Source: JBDREA01 sp043820265
GTDB lineage: Archaea; Altiarchaeota; Altiarchaeia; IMC4; JBDREA01
Direction: 5' to 3'
Length of the DNA: 19,110 nucleotides
Assembly (NCBI GenBank): GCA_043820265.1
Contig: JBDREA010000084.1
Span: forward strand, 1-19,110
How positions within the stretch are numbered: the first letter of the stretch is position 1; each line of letters opens with the position of its first letter. Below are positions 1 through 7,213 of this stretch, one piece after another. A program made the position numbers and the translations under genes. The notes beneath the pieces were generated by a model. That model had not been told where the DNA came from. It saw only the letters and a list, made by a program, of their open reading frames with translations, and ran no database searches.

Positions 1-120
1 AAACAACGAGTATTGGGGGATCTGCCGATCCCCCTGAACGCATTTTATAGAATAGAGAAAATGTGGTTGGAACAAATTATACACCTATTCGGCAAGAATT
101 TAATAAATCATAAAATGTGA
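1..120 (+). CDS. possible C-terminal end of a truncated gene
   Basis: Frame 1 is open from the window edge to a TGA at 118-120, giving 39 codons with no start inside the window that is needed. The translation is mixed hydrophobic and basic, with a stretch reading MWLEQIIHLFGKNL, and looks protein-like. The other two plus frames close by about position 50. It would converge on the minus-strand gene that ends at 174. I recognise no family, and an open run of this length can arise by chance, so this is a weak call. The perfect hairpin at 15-34 would lie inside it, which argues mildly for a non-coding reading. Confidence 0.3.
   Translation, partial: KQRVLGDLPIPLNAFYRIEKMWLEQIIHLFGKNLINHKM
15..34. 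repeat. perfect 8-bp inverted repeat (hairpin)
   Basis: GGGGGATC at 15-22 and GATCCCCC at 27-34 are exact reverse complements separated by the 4-nt loop TGCC. No oligo-T tract follows, so it is not a classical intrinsic terminator. Its role is unknown; it may be a chance G/C-rich structure inside the tail of a partial gene. Confidence 0.5.
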
Positions 121-173
121 ACAATCCCAGTTTTGGCAACCTCAATTGTGCCCATCCCTCGTTTAAAATAAAA

Positions 174-557
174 TCATCGAAAGGTTTTTATCAGTACTAC
201 ATGGACAGTTACCGTGATAGCTATAATCAATAAAACAAATCGTACTAGAAAAACATCAATAATAAAAATAACTGAATAGGGGATTGTTATCCAAAGTAAC
301 GTAATTGTCAAAATTTTTACCCTTAGTGGTATTCCTTTACCCTCCAAGTAGGATTTGATGTAGTTACCAAAGATTCTATTTGTCATTAGCCAATTATGCA
401 TCTTTTTTGAACTTCGAATAAAGCATGCTGCAGCCAATAAGAGAAAAGGTGTTGTAGGCAGTATCGGGAGAAACATACCCAGGAAACCCAATCCTACGGA
501 GACTACTCCAACAAAAATTAGCAACCCTCTCAGGACTGGATTTTGTATTTCCTTCAT
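174..557 (-). CDS. YbaN/DUF454-family small membrane protein
   Basis: This 127-residue protein matches the DUF454 (YbaN) family of small inner-membrane proteins. The N-terminal half has the typical layout: a hydrophobic helix at about 10-28 (GLLIFVGVVSVGLGFLGMF), the conserved LPILPTTPFLLLAA segment at about 30-44, then a Cys-containing, Ser/Arg-rich stretch (CFIRSSKKMHNWL). A second hydrophobic region covers about 80-122. Length is normal for the family. Biochemical function is not established. The gene lies 37 nt downstream of katG on the same strand, so it may be co-transcribed with it. I see no clear Shine-Dalgarno sequence in front of the ATG at 557. The family call is confident; any role is not. 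Confidence 0.85.
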   Translation of the reverse strand: MKEIQNPVLRGLLIFVGVVSVGLGFLGMFLPILPTTPFLLLAAACFIRSSKKMHNWLMTNRIFGNYIKSYLEGKGIPLRVKILTITLLWITIPYSVIFIIDVFLVRFVLLIIAITVTVHVVLIKTFR

Positions 558-594
558 GCTATCGAAAAGGAAAAAAAGGGGCAGGGAATTAAGG

Positions 595-2805
595 TTACGC
601 CAGGTCGAAACGATCAGCGTTCATTACCTTGTTCCAGGCCGCCACGAAGTCGTGAACGAATTTATTCATTGAGTTGTCACAAGCATAGACTTCGGCGAGA
701 GCTCGGAGCTGCGAGTTCGAACCAAAGATGAGGTCGACTCGGGTGCCGGTCCATTTCGGTTTGCCCGTTTTACGATCACGACCCTCGAACACGTCTTCGT
801 CTTTCGAGGTTGCCTTCCATGTTGTGCTCATATCGAGTAGATTCACAAAGAAGTCATTGGTGAGCGTCTCTGGACGCTTGGTGAAGACGCCTTGCTGGGA
901 CTGTCCGAAGTTTGCATTCAAGACGCGCAATCCGCCAACGAGAACCGTCATCTCAGGCGCGGTCAGCGTCAACAGTTGCGCACGATCAACAAGCAGCTCC
1001 TCTGCCGATACAGCGTATTTGGTTTTGAGGTAGTTACGAAATCCATCTGCAGCCGGTTCGAGCACGGCGAATGATCCCACGTCTGTCTGCTCCTGCGATA
1101 CATCCGTGCGTCCCGGTGTGAAGGGAACCGTCAGATCGTGACCGGCCTTCTTCGCAGCTTGCTCGATGCCTGCGCATCCACCCAGGACAATCAAGTCAGC
1201 AAGCGAAACCTTCTTCCCCCCTGACTGAGCGCTGTTGAACTCCTTTTGGATTTTTTCTAGGGTCTGCAGCACTTTCTTCAGTTGGGTCGGCTGGTTGATT
1301 TCCCAATCCTTCTGAGGCGCAAGACGAATGCGGGCTCCATTCGCGCCGCCACGCTTGTCAGAACCGCGGAACGTGGAAGCCGACGCCCAAGCGGTCGAAA
1401 CCAGTTGGGAGAGGGATAGGCCCGAGGCCAGGATCTTCTTTTTGAGGACTGCGACGTCCTTCTCGTCAATCAATTTATGATCAACCGCGGGAACCGGGTC
1501 CTGCCAGATGAGCTCTTCCGAAGGAACCTCCGGACCGAGATAGCGCGAACGGGGCCCCATGTCGCGGTGGGTCAGCTTGAACCACGCTCGGGCGAAGGCA
1601 TCCGCGAATTCCTTGGGATTCTGCTGGTAGCGCCGCGCGATTGGCTCGTAGACTGGGTCGTAGCGAAGGGAGAGATCTGCCGTGGTCATCATCGGGCGGT
1701 GCTTCTTTGATGGGTCGTGCGCGTCAACTACCCTGTCTTCTTCGGCCACATCCTTGGCCAACCACTGATGCGCGCCAGCTGGGCTCTTGACAAGTTCCCA
1801 CTCGTATTTGAACAGCACGTTCAGATAGCCCATGTCCCATTTGGTAGGATTGGGCTTCCAGGCCCCCTCAATGCCGCTGGAAATCGTATCGCTGCCTTTG
1901 CCGCTGCTGAAGCTACTCTTCCAGCCGAGCCCCTGCTCTTCGATGGGAGCCGCTTCGGGTTCAGGCCCCACATTGGACGCGGGACCGGCGCCATGGCACT
2001 TGCCGAAGGTGTGCCCGCCGGCAACGAGTGCGACGGTCTCTTCGTCGTTCATCGCCATGCGCGCGAAGGTCTCACGAACGTCTCGACCGGATGCGACCGG
2101 ATCCGGATTGCCGTCCGGACCTTCAGGGTTCACATAAATCAAGCCCATCTGCACAGCCGCCAAGGGGTTTTCCAGATTCCGGTCGCCGCTGTAACGGCTT
2201 TTGGGCTTGTCGCTCGTAGCCAGCCATTCCTCTTCGGAACCCCAGTAGGTGTCCTCTTCCGGTTCCCATATGTCTTCGCGCCCACCTCCGAAGCCGAAGG
2301 TCTTGAATCCCATGGACTCAAGTGCGCAGTTGCCAGCGAGGATCATGAGGTCTGCCCAGGAGATTTTGCTGCCGTATTTCTGCTTGATTGGCCAGAGCAG
2401 CCGGCGTGCTTTGTCAAGGTTCACATTGTCCGGCCAACTGTTGATGGGTGCCAAGCGCTGGTTGCCTGACCCTGCCCCGCCTCGGCCGTCGCCCAGCCGG
2501 TAGGTGCCTGCGCTGTGCCAAGCCATCCTGATGAAAAGCCCCCCATAGTGGCCGTAATCGGCAGGCCACCATTCCTGTGAGTCAGTCATCAGTGCATAGA
2601 GGTCCTTTTTCAGTGCCTTAAGGTCGAGTTTCTTGAATTCCTCAGCGTAGTTGTACTCTTCGTCCATTGGATTGGACTTGGAAGAATGCTGTCGCAAGAT
2701 GTTAAGTTTTAATTGATTCGGCCACCAGTCCCGGTTCGACGTACCCCCACCGGCAATAGGTTTGCGTGTTCTGCCCGTAACCGGGCACTTACTGTTTTCA
2801 TCCAT
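595..2805 (-). CDS. katG: catalase-peroxidase KatG
   Basis: A full-length 736-residue bifunctional heme catalase-peroxidase that removes hydrogen peroxide. The distal heme motif RMAWHSAGTYR places Arg93, Trp96 and His97. The proximal His265 sits in GGHTFGKCHGAG. The residues forming the family's covalent Met-Tyr-Trp adduct are Trp96, Tyr224 (GLIYVNPEGP) and Met250 (ARMAMND), so catalase activity should be intact. The C-terminal duplicated peroxidase-like domain (about 430-736) is present. The ATG at 2805 is preceded by a G-rich ribosome binding site (GGGGGG, 2813-2818). There is no secretion signal, so it is cytoplasmic. The gene is far more GC-rich than its surroundings: by hand count 43 of 60 bases at 1981-2040 are G/C, against 17 of 60 at 241-300 in the next gene. 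That suggests transfer from a GC-rich, probably bacterial, donor. It is divergent from a PAS gene. Confidence 0.98.
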   Translation of the reverse strand: MDENSKCPVTGRTRKPIAGGGTSNRDWWPNQLKLNILRQHSSKSNPMDEEYNYAEEFKKLDLKALKKDLYALMTDSQEWWPADYGHYGGLFIRMAWHSAGTYRLGDGRGGAGSGNQRLAPINSWPDNVNLDKARRLLWPIKQKYGSKISWADLMILAGNCALESMGFKTFGFGGGREDIWEPEEDTYWGSEEEWLATSDKPKSRYSGDRNLENPLAAVQMGLIYVNPEGPDGNPDPVASGRDVRETFARMAMNDEETVALVAGGHTFGKCHGAGPASNVGPEPEAAPIEEQGLGWKSSFSSGKGSDTISSGIEGAWKPNPTKWDMGYLNVLFKYEWELVKSPAGAHQWLAKDVAEEDRVVDAHDPSKKHRPMMTTADLSLRYDPVYEPIARRYQQNPKEFADAFARAWFKLTHRDMGPRSRYLGPEVPSEELIWQDPVPAVDHKLIDEKDVAVLKKKILASGLSLSQLVSTAWASASTFRGSDKRGGANGARIRLAPQKDWEINQPTQLKKVLQTLEKIQKEFNSAQSGGKKVSLADLIVLGGCAGIEQAAKKAGHDLTVPFTPGRTDVSQEQTDVGSFAVLEPAADGFRNYLKTKYAVSAEELLVDRAQLLTLTAPEMTVLVGGLRVLNANFGQSQQGVFTKRPETLTNDFFVNLLDMSTTWKATSKDEDVFEGRDRKTGKPKWTGTRVDLIFGSNSQLRALAEVYACDNSMNKFVHDFVAAWNKVMNADRFDLA

Positions 2806-2812
2806 AAAGCAT

Positions 2813-2863
2813 CCCCCCTATAGTTGTAAATGTGTAGTTACTTGGCATTCAAGGATAAATATG
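2813..2863 (-). promoter_or_regulatory. katG promoter and ribosome binding site
   Basis: Reading the minus strand, an A/T-rich TATA-like element (CATATTTATC, 2854-2863) lies about 50 nt upstream of the katG ATG. A run of six G (2813-2818) sits 7 nt before the start codon and is a plausible Shine-Dalgarno site. No clear operator for a peroxide regulator was seen in the 234-nt divergent intergenic region 2806-3039. Confidence 0.45.
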
Positions 2864-3028
2864 TGCTGTTACTCATCTAGCCGACTAATGCCTCTGAATT
2901 ATCCGCCCTCCTAACATTTTTCAGAGTTTTTGAACAGTTTGTTGTATCTGTGTCCTATGTAATTTATTCTTTTTGGGGATGAATTTATCAGAATGTAATG
3001 TTTAAACATATATGGTGATATTCCTTTT

Positions 3029-3034
3029 GGTGAT
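3029..3034 (+). promoter_or_regulatory. ribosome binding site of the PAS gene
   Basis: GGTGAT lies 5 nt upstream of the ATG at 3040 and matches the 3' end of archaeal 16S rRNA, which supports this start. An A/T-rich TTTAAACATA element at 3001-3010 could serve as a TATA box, although it is close to the gene. Confidence 0.55.
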
Positions 3035-3039
3035 TTTTT

Positions 3040-3423
3040 ATGACTGGTAAATTGGATGATGTTGTTTTGGATGCTATGCTTGATGCATTGCCTGTTGAGA
3101 TGTCATTTGTCGATGTGAACGATGAGGTAAAGTATTTCAACAAGAATGGTGATAGGATCTTTCCTCGATCACCTGGAGTTATTGGAAAGAAAGTTCAGCA
3201 ATGTCATCCTCCTCAAAGCCTGGACAAAGTCGAAGCCATCTTGAAAGGATTTAAGGACGGATCGCTCGATAAAGCAGAATTCTGGATAGACATTAAAGGA
3301 ATGAAGGTCTACATTCGCTACTTCGCGGTCCGAGACAAAGAAGGCAAGTATCTGGGGTGCCTTGAGGTCTCCCAGGACATAACGCGCATACAAGAATTGG
3401 AAGGGGAGAAAAGACTTATGTGA
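3040..3423 (+). CDS. stand-alone PAS-domain protein (PAS_10 type)
   Basis: A 127-residue protein made almost entirely of one PAS domain. The sequence (VDVNDEVKYFNKNGDRIF, then QQCHPPQSLDKVEAIL, EFWIDIKG, YIRYFAVRDKEGKYLGCLEV and the end motif DITRIQELEGEKRL) closely resembles the C-terminal PAS domain usually fused behind a DUF438 and/or hemerythrin-like domain. Here those partners are absent, and the ATG with its GGTGAT site sits directly before the PAS fold, so it is a genuine free-standing version. Cys55-His56 in the CHPP motif is conserved in this subfamily as far as I recall; whether it binds a cofactor is not known to me. It is divergent from katG, which makes a redox or heme-sensing role conceivable but unproven. 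No output domain is present. Confidence 0.85.
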   Translation: MTGKLDDVVLDAMLDALPVEMSFVDVNDEVKYFNKNGDRIFPRSPGVIGKKVQQCHPPQSLDKVEAILKGFKDGSLDKAEFWIDIKGMKVYIRYFAVRDKEGKYLGCLEVSQDITRIQELEGEKRLM

Positions 3424-3450
3424 GGCCTTAACGTAGTGAGAGAACTTTAA

Positions 3451-4548
3451 CTAAAGCCAATTCTTTTTCTTAAAGTAGACTATCATGGTGACTGCCACGA
3501 TCAACATCACAATCCAGACTGTAGGGTATCCCCAGTACCAGTTTAATTCAGGCATGTTCAGCGGGGATGCTTCGGGGTTGAAGTTCATGCCGTAGACGCC
3601 GGCGATGAATGTGAGGGGGATGAATATCGTGGCTATGATGGTTAGGACTTTCATGACTTCGTTCATTCTGTTACTCAAAGAGGACAGGTAGGTGTCGAGC
3701 ATGCCGGCCACCATGTCTCTGTAAGTCTCGATGGTATCGATTACTTGGATGGTGTGGTCGTAGACGTCGCGCATGTATATCAAAGTTGACTTTTTGATGA
3801 GTTTTGATTCGCTTCTTTCAAGTGTTGAGATAACTTCTCGCAGAGGCCAAACGGATTTTCGGAGATAAAGCATCTCACGTTTGAGGGCATGAATCTCGTG
3901 GAGTGTTTCTTGGCTTGGGTCGGTGATGAGTTCATCTTCTAAATCCTCTATGTGCTCCCCTAGGTTTTCAAGGATGACAAAGTAGCTGTCTACGACGGCA
4001 TCAAGGAGGGCATAGGTGAGGTAATCCGGGCCAAGCTTTCGGATTCGTTTACCTTTTCGGATTCGTTCTCGAACTATATCGAATACATCACCTATTGTTT
4101 CCTGAAACGAAATGACAAAATTTGATCCAAGTATTAGGCTGAGTTGTTCTGACTTTATCTCCTTGGTTTCCCCCTCGAATGACAGCATACGCAAAGTTGT
4201 GAACAAGTATCCTTCGAAGTCTTCTATTTTTGGCCGCTGGCCCGTGTGGACGATGTCCTCCAGTAGAAGCGGGTGGAGGTCAAAGTGTTTTCCTATCTTC
4301 TCGATTATTTCGACTTCGTGGAGTCCGTCAATGTTTATCCAAGTTACCGTGGGTGTCTCCTTGAAGGGAAAGCACTCTTCGACATCGGCTACCACCCTTT
4401 CATCAAAACGCTTTTCATCGTAATCGATGAAACTGATCTGGATTTCATCAAGCCTCCTCTCGCCGATATGGACAAGAGTCCCGGGCGAAAGACCCACCTT
4501 ACTCTTTGCTTGACGTTTAAAGAATTTTCCAATTGAAAGTTTCCTCAT
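3451..4548 (-). CDS. corA: CorA-family magnesium/cobalt channel
   Basis: A 365-residue CorA-type divalent cation channel of normal length. The large N-terminal cytoplasmic region (about 1-295) includes the family's HPLLLEDIVHTGQRPKIEDF segment and long helices rich in Glu/Lys. Two C-terminal transmembrane helices follow at about 300-318 and 340-358. The signature YGMNF (GMN 320-322) ends the first helix, the MPEL loop follows, and the basic tail KKKNWL ends the protein. It is expected to work as a homopentamer in the cytoplasmic membrane, importing Mg2+ (or Co2+/Ni2+). It converges on the PAS gene with a 27-nt gap. The ATG at 4548 has no evident Shine-Dalgarno site; a TATA box at the right distance suggests a leaderless transcript. 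Near other ion channels, a role in ion homeostasis fits. Confidence 0.96.
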   Translation of the reverse strand: MRKLSIGKFFKRQAKSKVGLSPGTLVHIGERRLDEIQISFIDYDEKRFDERVVADVEECFPFKETPTVTWINIDGLHEVEIIEKIGKHFDLHPLLLEDIVHTGQRPKIEDFEGYLFTTLRMLSFEGETKEIKSEQLSLILGSNFVISFQETIGDVFDIVRERIRKGKRIRKLGPDYLTYALLDAVVDSYFVILENLGEHIEDLEDELITDPSQETLHEIHALKREMLYLRKSVWPLREVISTLERSESKLIKKSTLIYMRDVYDHTIQVIDTIETYRDMVAGMLDTYLSSLSNRMNEVMKVLTIIATIFIPLTFIAGVYGMNFNPEASPLNMPELNWYWGYPTVWIVMLIVAVTMIVYFKKKNWL

Positions 4549-4566
4549 TGTTACAGATTGAAGTTA

Positions 4567-4574
4567 ATATTTAA
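4567..4574 (-). promoter_or_regulatory. TATA box of the CorA gene
   Basis: TTAAATAT on the minus strand is centred about 23 nt upstream of the ATG at 4548. Archaeal transcription usually starts about 25-27 nt after the box centre, so the transcript would begin at or next to the start codon. That agrees with the lack of a ribosome binding site. Confidence 0.45.
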
Positions 4575-4600
4575 TTAATTCAAAGGTTTGACTCTGAAGA

Positions 4601-4870
4601 TCATTTCCTCCAGTATTCGTCGGCTTGCTTTTCCATCTCTTCAAGCCGGTCGTAATAGTCCGGGAACTCGTTTAGGTGAGCTAGTGCGATCTTCCCAGTC
4701 ATCAATGAGTCGTCGTCGGTGACGTTTGTTTTTGAATCTCTCCGGCCGTGTTCCAATTCCACGTCCATTCCCATCCTGAACTGGTCGACATCGAATTTGT
4801 CCCATTTTACGCCGAGCTTCTCACCAATCGCCTGTGCCTCTTCCTCGCTAAAATTCTTTTTTGATTCCAT
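4601..4870 (-). CDS. DUF5661-family protein
   Basis: A small soluble acidic protein (89 residues from the ATG at 4870) matching the DUF5661 family. The hallmarks are FSEEEAQAIGEKLGVKWDKF, then FRMGMDVELEHG, NVTDDD and TGKIALAHLNEFPDYYDRLEEME. The function of the family is not established; the dense conserved Glu, His and Asp residues could suggest metal binding, but that is speculation. A GTG two codons upstream (4876) is also in frame, but it lies inside GAGGGTGA, the likely ribosome binding site for the ATG, so I prefer the ATG. It is the last gene of the minus-strand run, 38 nt after the PRC-barrel gene, and is probably co-transcribed with it. Confidence 0.85.
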   Translation of the reverse strand: MESKKNFSEEEAQAIGEKLGVKWDKFDVDQFRMGMDVELEHGRRDSKTNVTDDDSLMTGKIALAHLNEFPDYYDRLEEMEKQADEYWRK

Positions 4871-4908
4871 TTTCACCCTCTTTTATATTTCGAATAAGAC
4901 CTGGTTTT

Positions 4909-5340
4909 TTATGTTTTCACCTTTTGTAGTTCATCTATTCGTTTGCTGAGTATGACGTTTTTTCCGAACTGGATGACGTCCTCGCTCGAAGCCTTCAAAT
5001 ACTTCTTTTTGTCGGTCTCAATAATTATGTCTTCAATCATGCCTTCGTATTTGTCATATTCAATCTCTTTTATATTACCTACAATGTTGTTGTCGACATC
5101 ATAAACGACCATCCCGCGAATCTGCAGTGAAGGGGCGATCTTTAAAGTCACAGCATCCTCTTTAAATTCCTCGATTTGTTCAACTAAGAAATTAGTCCTA
5201 CCCTTAAAGAGCCCTTCGTCGACCACAATCTCTGTCAATCTCAAGGTATTTTCATCAAAAACGAAATCCACTAGTTTACCGATCTCTTTACCCTTCAAGC
5301 CGAGAACCGGCAAACCAATAAAATTCTGAGTTTTTCTCAT
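4909..5340 (-). CDS. double PRC-barrel domain protein
   Basis: A small protein with two PRC-barrel folds. The first (IGLPVLGLKGKEIGKLVDFVF..., then LTEIVVDEG) occupies about the first 75 residues from the internal Met at 5340. The second (LQIRGMVVYDVDNNIVGNIKEIEY, then MIEDIIIETDKKKYL) occupies the rest. PRC-barrels are small beta-barrels found in RNA-processing and photosynthetic reaction-centre proteins, and widely as small archaeal proteins of unclear role. A longer form starting at 5376 adds 12 basic residues and overlaps the upstream lipoprotein gene by 23 nt. I prefer the start at 5340 because the fold begins there, but neither start has a strong ribosome binding site. It lies in the membrane/ion operon; a membrane-associated adaptor role is only a guess. 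Confidence 0.88.
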   Translation of the reverse strand: MRKTQNFIGLPVLGLKGKEIGKLVDFVFDENTLRLTEIVVDEGLFKGRTNFLVEQIEEFKEDAVTLKIAPSLQIRGMVVYDVDNNIVGNIKEIEYDKYEGMIEDIIIETDKKKYLKASSEDVIQFGKNVILSKRIDELQKVKT

Positions 5341-5353
5341 CTTTGATCTTCGG

Positions 5354-6022
5354 TTAAATTTTAAACCATATCTCATGCGTCCAGTTTGTTTTCGCGCGAA
5401 CCTCCTGGTTGTAGGTCCGTCCTTCCACTGCTGCTGACAATGAATAGATATGGCGCGAAGGCACTTTCATTGTGTAGTATCCCTTCGAATCCGTCTTAAC
5501 TGATGCCATCTCCTGGTTAACGGTTTTTGAGTAAGCTTTGACCGTAATCTTTTGAATTCCTTTGTTCGTGTTTTTTTGGACTACATAGCCCTCTATTGTA
5601 GTCGACCTCCTGTCGACCTCTGGTTGGGTATTATCCAAACAGAGGGTCTTGGTTATCGGCCTACTTATGAAATTGCAGATGCTTGAATTAATATTCTCAA
5701 TAGCTAATGCGAGATAGCAGGCATCAGCAGCCGAAGTATTCTCTTTTTTTGCGCATTGTTCCAGGGGTGAAGGTGTGATGAGAGACGAGGTAGTGGGGGG
5801 AGAGGTTGTAGTGGGAGAAGGTGTGATTAGAGGCGGGGTGGTGGTTTGGGGCGGAGCATTGTTGCTGTCCTCAGGCGGAGATTCTTCCTGGAAGGCAGTA
5901 GTAGTTGGGGGCTCGCCAGGTAAATCCTGGGTAACACACCCTGTGGCAAAAAGCAGAAATGCTGCTACGATGGATAGTGTAACTACTTGTGCGTATCTTC
6001 TTCGCAGTGACGGTGCATTCAT
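5354..6022 (-). CDS. secreted lipoprotein with carboxypeptidase-regulatory-like domain
   Basis: A 222-residue surface lipoprotein. The N-terminus has a basic start (RRRY), a hydrophobic core and a lipobox-like ending FATGC, which places the lipid-anchored Cys at residue 29. Residues about 30-88 form a Thr/Pro/Ser-rich linker, typical of a glycosylated spacer. A short Cys-containing helical segment follows (CAKKEN... to ...TKTLC, about 89-128), perhaps disulfide-bonded. The C-terminal 80 residues (TIEGYVVQKNTNKGIQ, DSKGYYTMKVP) look like an Ig-like carboxypeptidase-regulatory beta-sandwich. No enzymatic motif is seen. The ATG overlaps the stop of the MscS gene by 4 nt (ATGA), so the two are translationally coupled. 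It could act as an envelope tether or sensor for the channel, but this is inferred from context. Confidence 0.82.
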   Translation of the reverse strand: MNAPSLRRRYAQVVTLSIVAAFLLFATGCVTQDLPGEPPTTTAFQEESPPEDSNNAPPQTTTPPLITPSPTTTSPPTTSSLITPSPLEQCAKKENTSAADACYLALAIENINSSICNFISRPITKTLCLDNTQPEVDRRSTTIEGYVVQKNTNKGIQKITVKAYSKTVNQEMASVKTDSKGYYTMKVPSRHIYSLSAAVEGRTYNQEVRAKTNWTHEIWFKI

Positions 6023-6957
6023 TTTTGTGTTATTGATCCCTTGACGGTGACCTCGGAGGTGGCTGACGCAATGTGGATGTCGTCTCTTTTTTCGAATTCT
6101 TCGAGGATGAGCTGGCTTATGCGGTCGCGTATCATCTGCCGTTGCCTGACTGCAGTCATGTAGCGCAGGCTGAGTGAAATCCAGTTGTCTGTGAGGGCCA
6201 TGACGACGACGGGGTAGACTGCGCGTTTGGGCAGGTAATACTTGTCCTCTATCTTTGCAATCTGTTTTTCCGCCTCCTTGATGATGGTGCTTGTTTCCTT
6301 TCGCACGACGGTGAGGAGTGTCTCCTTGGCGGCGCGCCAGTCGCTGTCATAGGTAACGGGAATCGTCATCTCATCCCAGATAAAGGGGTGGTCTTTCGTG
6401 TAGTTTTGGATGATGCCTGCAAGCACCACTCCATTCGGGATGCCAGCAATCCTTCCGCTCACCTGGTCACCAGACCCCCCCGTGCGGACCTCGATGAGGG
6501 TGGTGTAAAGGGCGCCGATATCGATGACGTCGCCGACGACTCCCGCGATTTCTATCCTGTCGCCTATCCGAAACAATCCGTGAAAGAATATAAAAAAGCC
6601 GCCGGCTAAATTTTTCAGGACGTCTTGAAGTGAGATTGTGATTCCTGCAGCAGCCAAACCGTAAGCGACCAAAAGGGTTTGGGGATTTTCCACCCAAGTC
6701 GTCAATACTGCAATGGCTATGGCGAGGTAGTAGATGATGGAGAGGGTTTTGCGCACCTTATACCTGGTCGTCGCCTCCTTTAATTGTCGTGCCACTATTC
6801 CGTCAATCGCCATCTTGAAGGCGAAGTATATCAAGGTCACCGAAAGGAGGGTATGAAATCCTTTCAGAAGATACGGGCTGGGATACTCTAGTGTGAGAAA
6901 CCAAAGAACAGAGGACACAACCACAAGGAAAAGAAACGTTAAATTATTCAATTTCAT
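6019..6957 (-). CDS. MscS-family mechanosensitive channel (first of two)
   Basis: A 312-residue small-conductance mechanosensitive channel. Predicted membrane helices lie at about 6-24, 33-52 and 72-88. The pore-lining helix (about 94-127) carries the Ala/Gly-rich AAAGITISLQDVLKNLAGGFFIFF pattern, with sequence matching the family at NLAGG. The beta-domain follows with FRIGDRIEIAGVVGDVIDIG and the IPNGVV segment. The C-terminal alpha/beta domain is complete. Such channels open under membrane tension and release solutes during hypo-osmotic shock. The start overlaps the DUF1232 gene stop by 4 nt, and its own stop overlaps the lipoprotein start by 4 nt, so all three are tightly coupled. It is clearly distinct in sequence from the second MscS gene upstream. 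Confidence 0.95.
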   Translation of the reverse strand: MKLNNLTFLFLVVVSSVLWFLTLEYPSPYLLKGFHTLLSVTLIYFAFKMAIDGIVARQLKEATTRYKVRKTLSIIYYLAIAIAVLTTWVENPQTLLVAYGLAAAGITISLQDVLKNLAGGFFIFFHGLFRIGDRIEIAGVVGDVIDIGALYTTLIEVRTGGSGDQVSGRIAGIPNGVVLAGIIQNYTKDHPFIWDEMTIPVTYDSDWRAAKETLLTVVRKETSTIIKEAEKQIAKIEDKYYLPKRAVYPVVVMALTDNWISLSLRYMTAVRQRQMIRDRISQLILEEFEKRDDIHIASATSEVTVKGSITQK

Positions 6958-7184
6958 CTTCTGCCTCCCAGCTTCCTCAACACACTCCCGACTGGGACAC
7001 CGAAGTATTCGAGAACCGTGCCGAGGACGAAAACCATCGCGGCTTCGTCAAGGTTTCCGACAAGAGGGATGTTGTCGGGAAGGATCTCGAATATGCCCGC
7101 ACCTGGATTGAGGAGATAAATTATGCCTACGATTCCTAACAGGCCATAGAAAAGCGATTTGATAAGTGAGCGTGATTCAGTCAT
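6954..7184 (-). CDS. small DUF1232-like membrane protein
   Basis: A 76-residue protein starting MTESRSLIKS. It has a hydrophobic helix at about 11-25, the segment LPDNIPLVGNLDEAAMVFVL (about 35-54) that matches the DUF1232 (YkvA-type) signature PxxIPxxGxxDD, and a basic tail ending LGGRR. DUF1232 proteins are small membrane proteins of unknown function. The reading frame is open further upstream to 7451, but that part overlaps the AI-2E permease gene and reads as low-complexity Arg/His/Thr sequence, so I take the ATG at 7184, 29 nt after the permease stop. Its stop overlaps the MscS start by 4 nt (ATGA). Confidence 0.8.
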   Translation of the reverse strand: MTESRSLIKSLFYGLLGIVGIIYLLNPGAGIFEILPDNIPLVGNLDEAAMVFVLGTVLEYFGVPVGSVLRKLGGRR

Positions 7185-7213
7185 TTTATTAAACTCTTTT
7201 TCTTTTCTTAATG

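Noticed and set aside
1717..2469. Long open frame (250 codons) on the plus strand opposite katG
   Set aside because: It lies entirely antisense to an intact, conserved katG in a GC-rich region where antisense frames stay open by chance. Its translation shows no recognisable domain.
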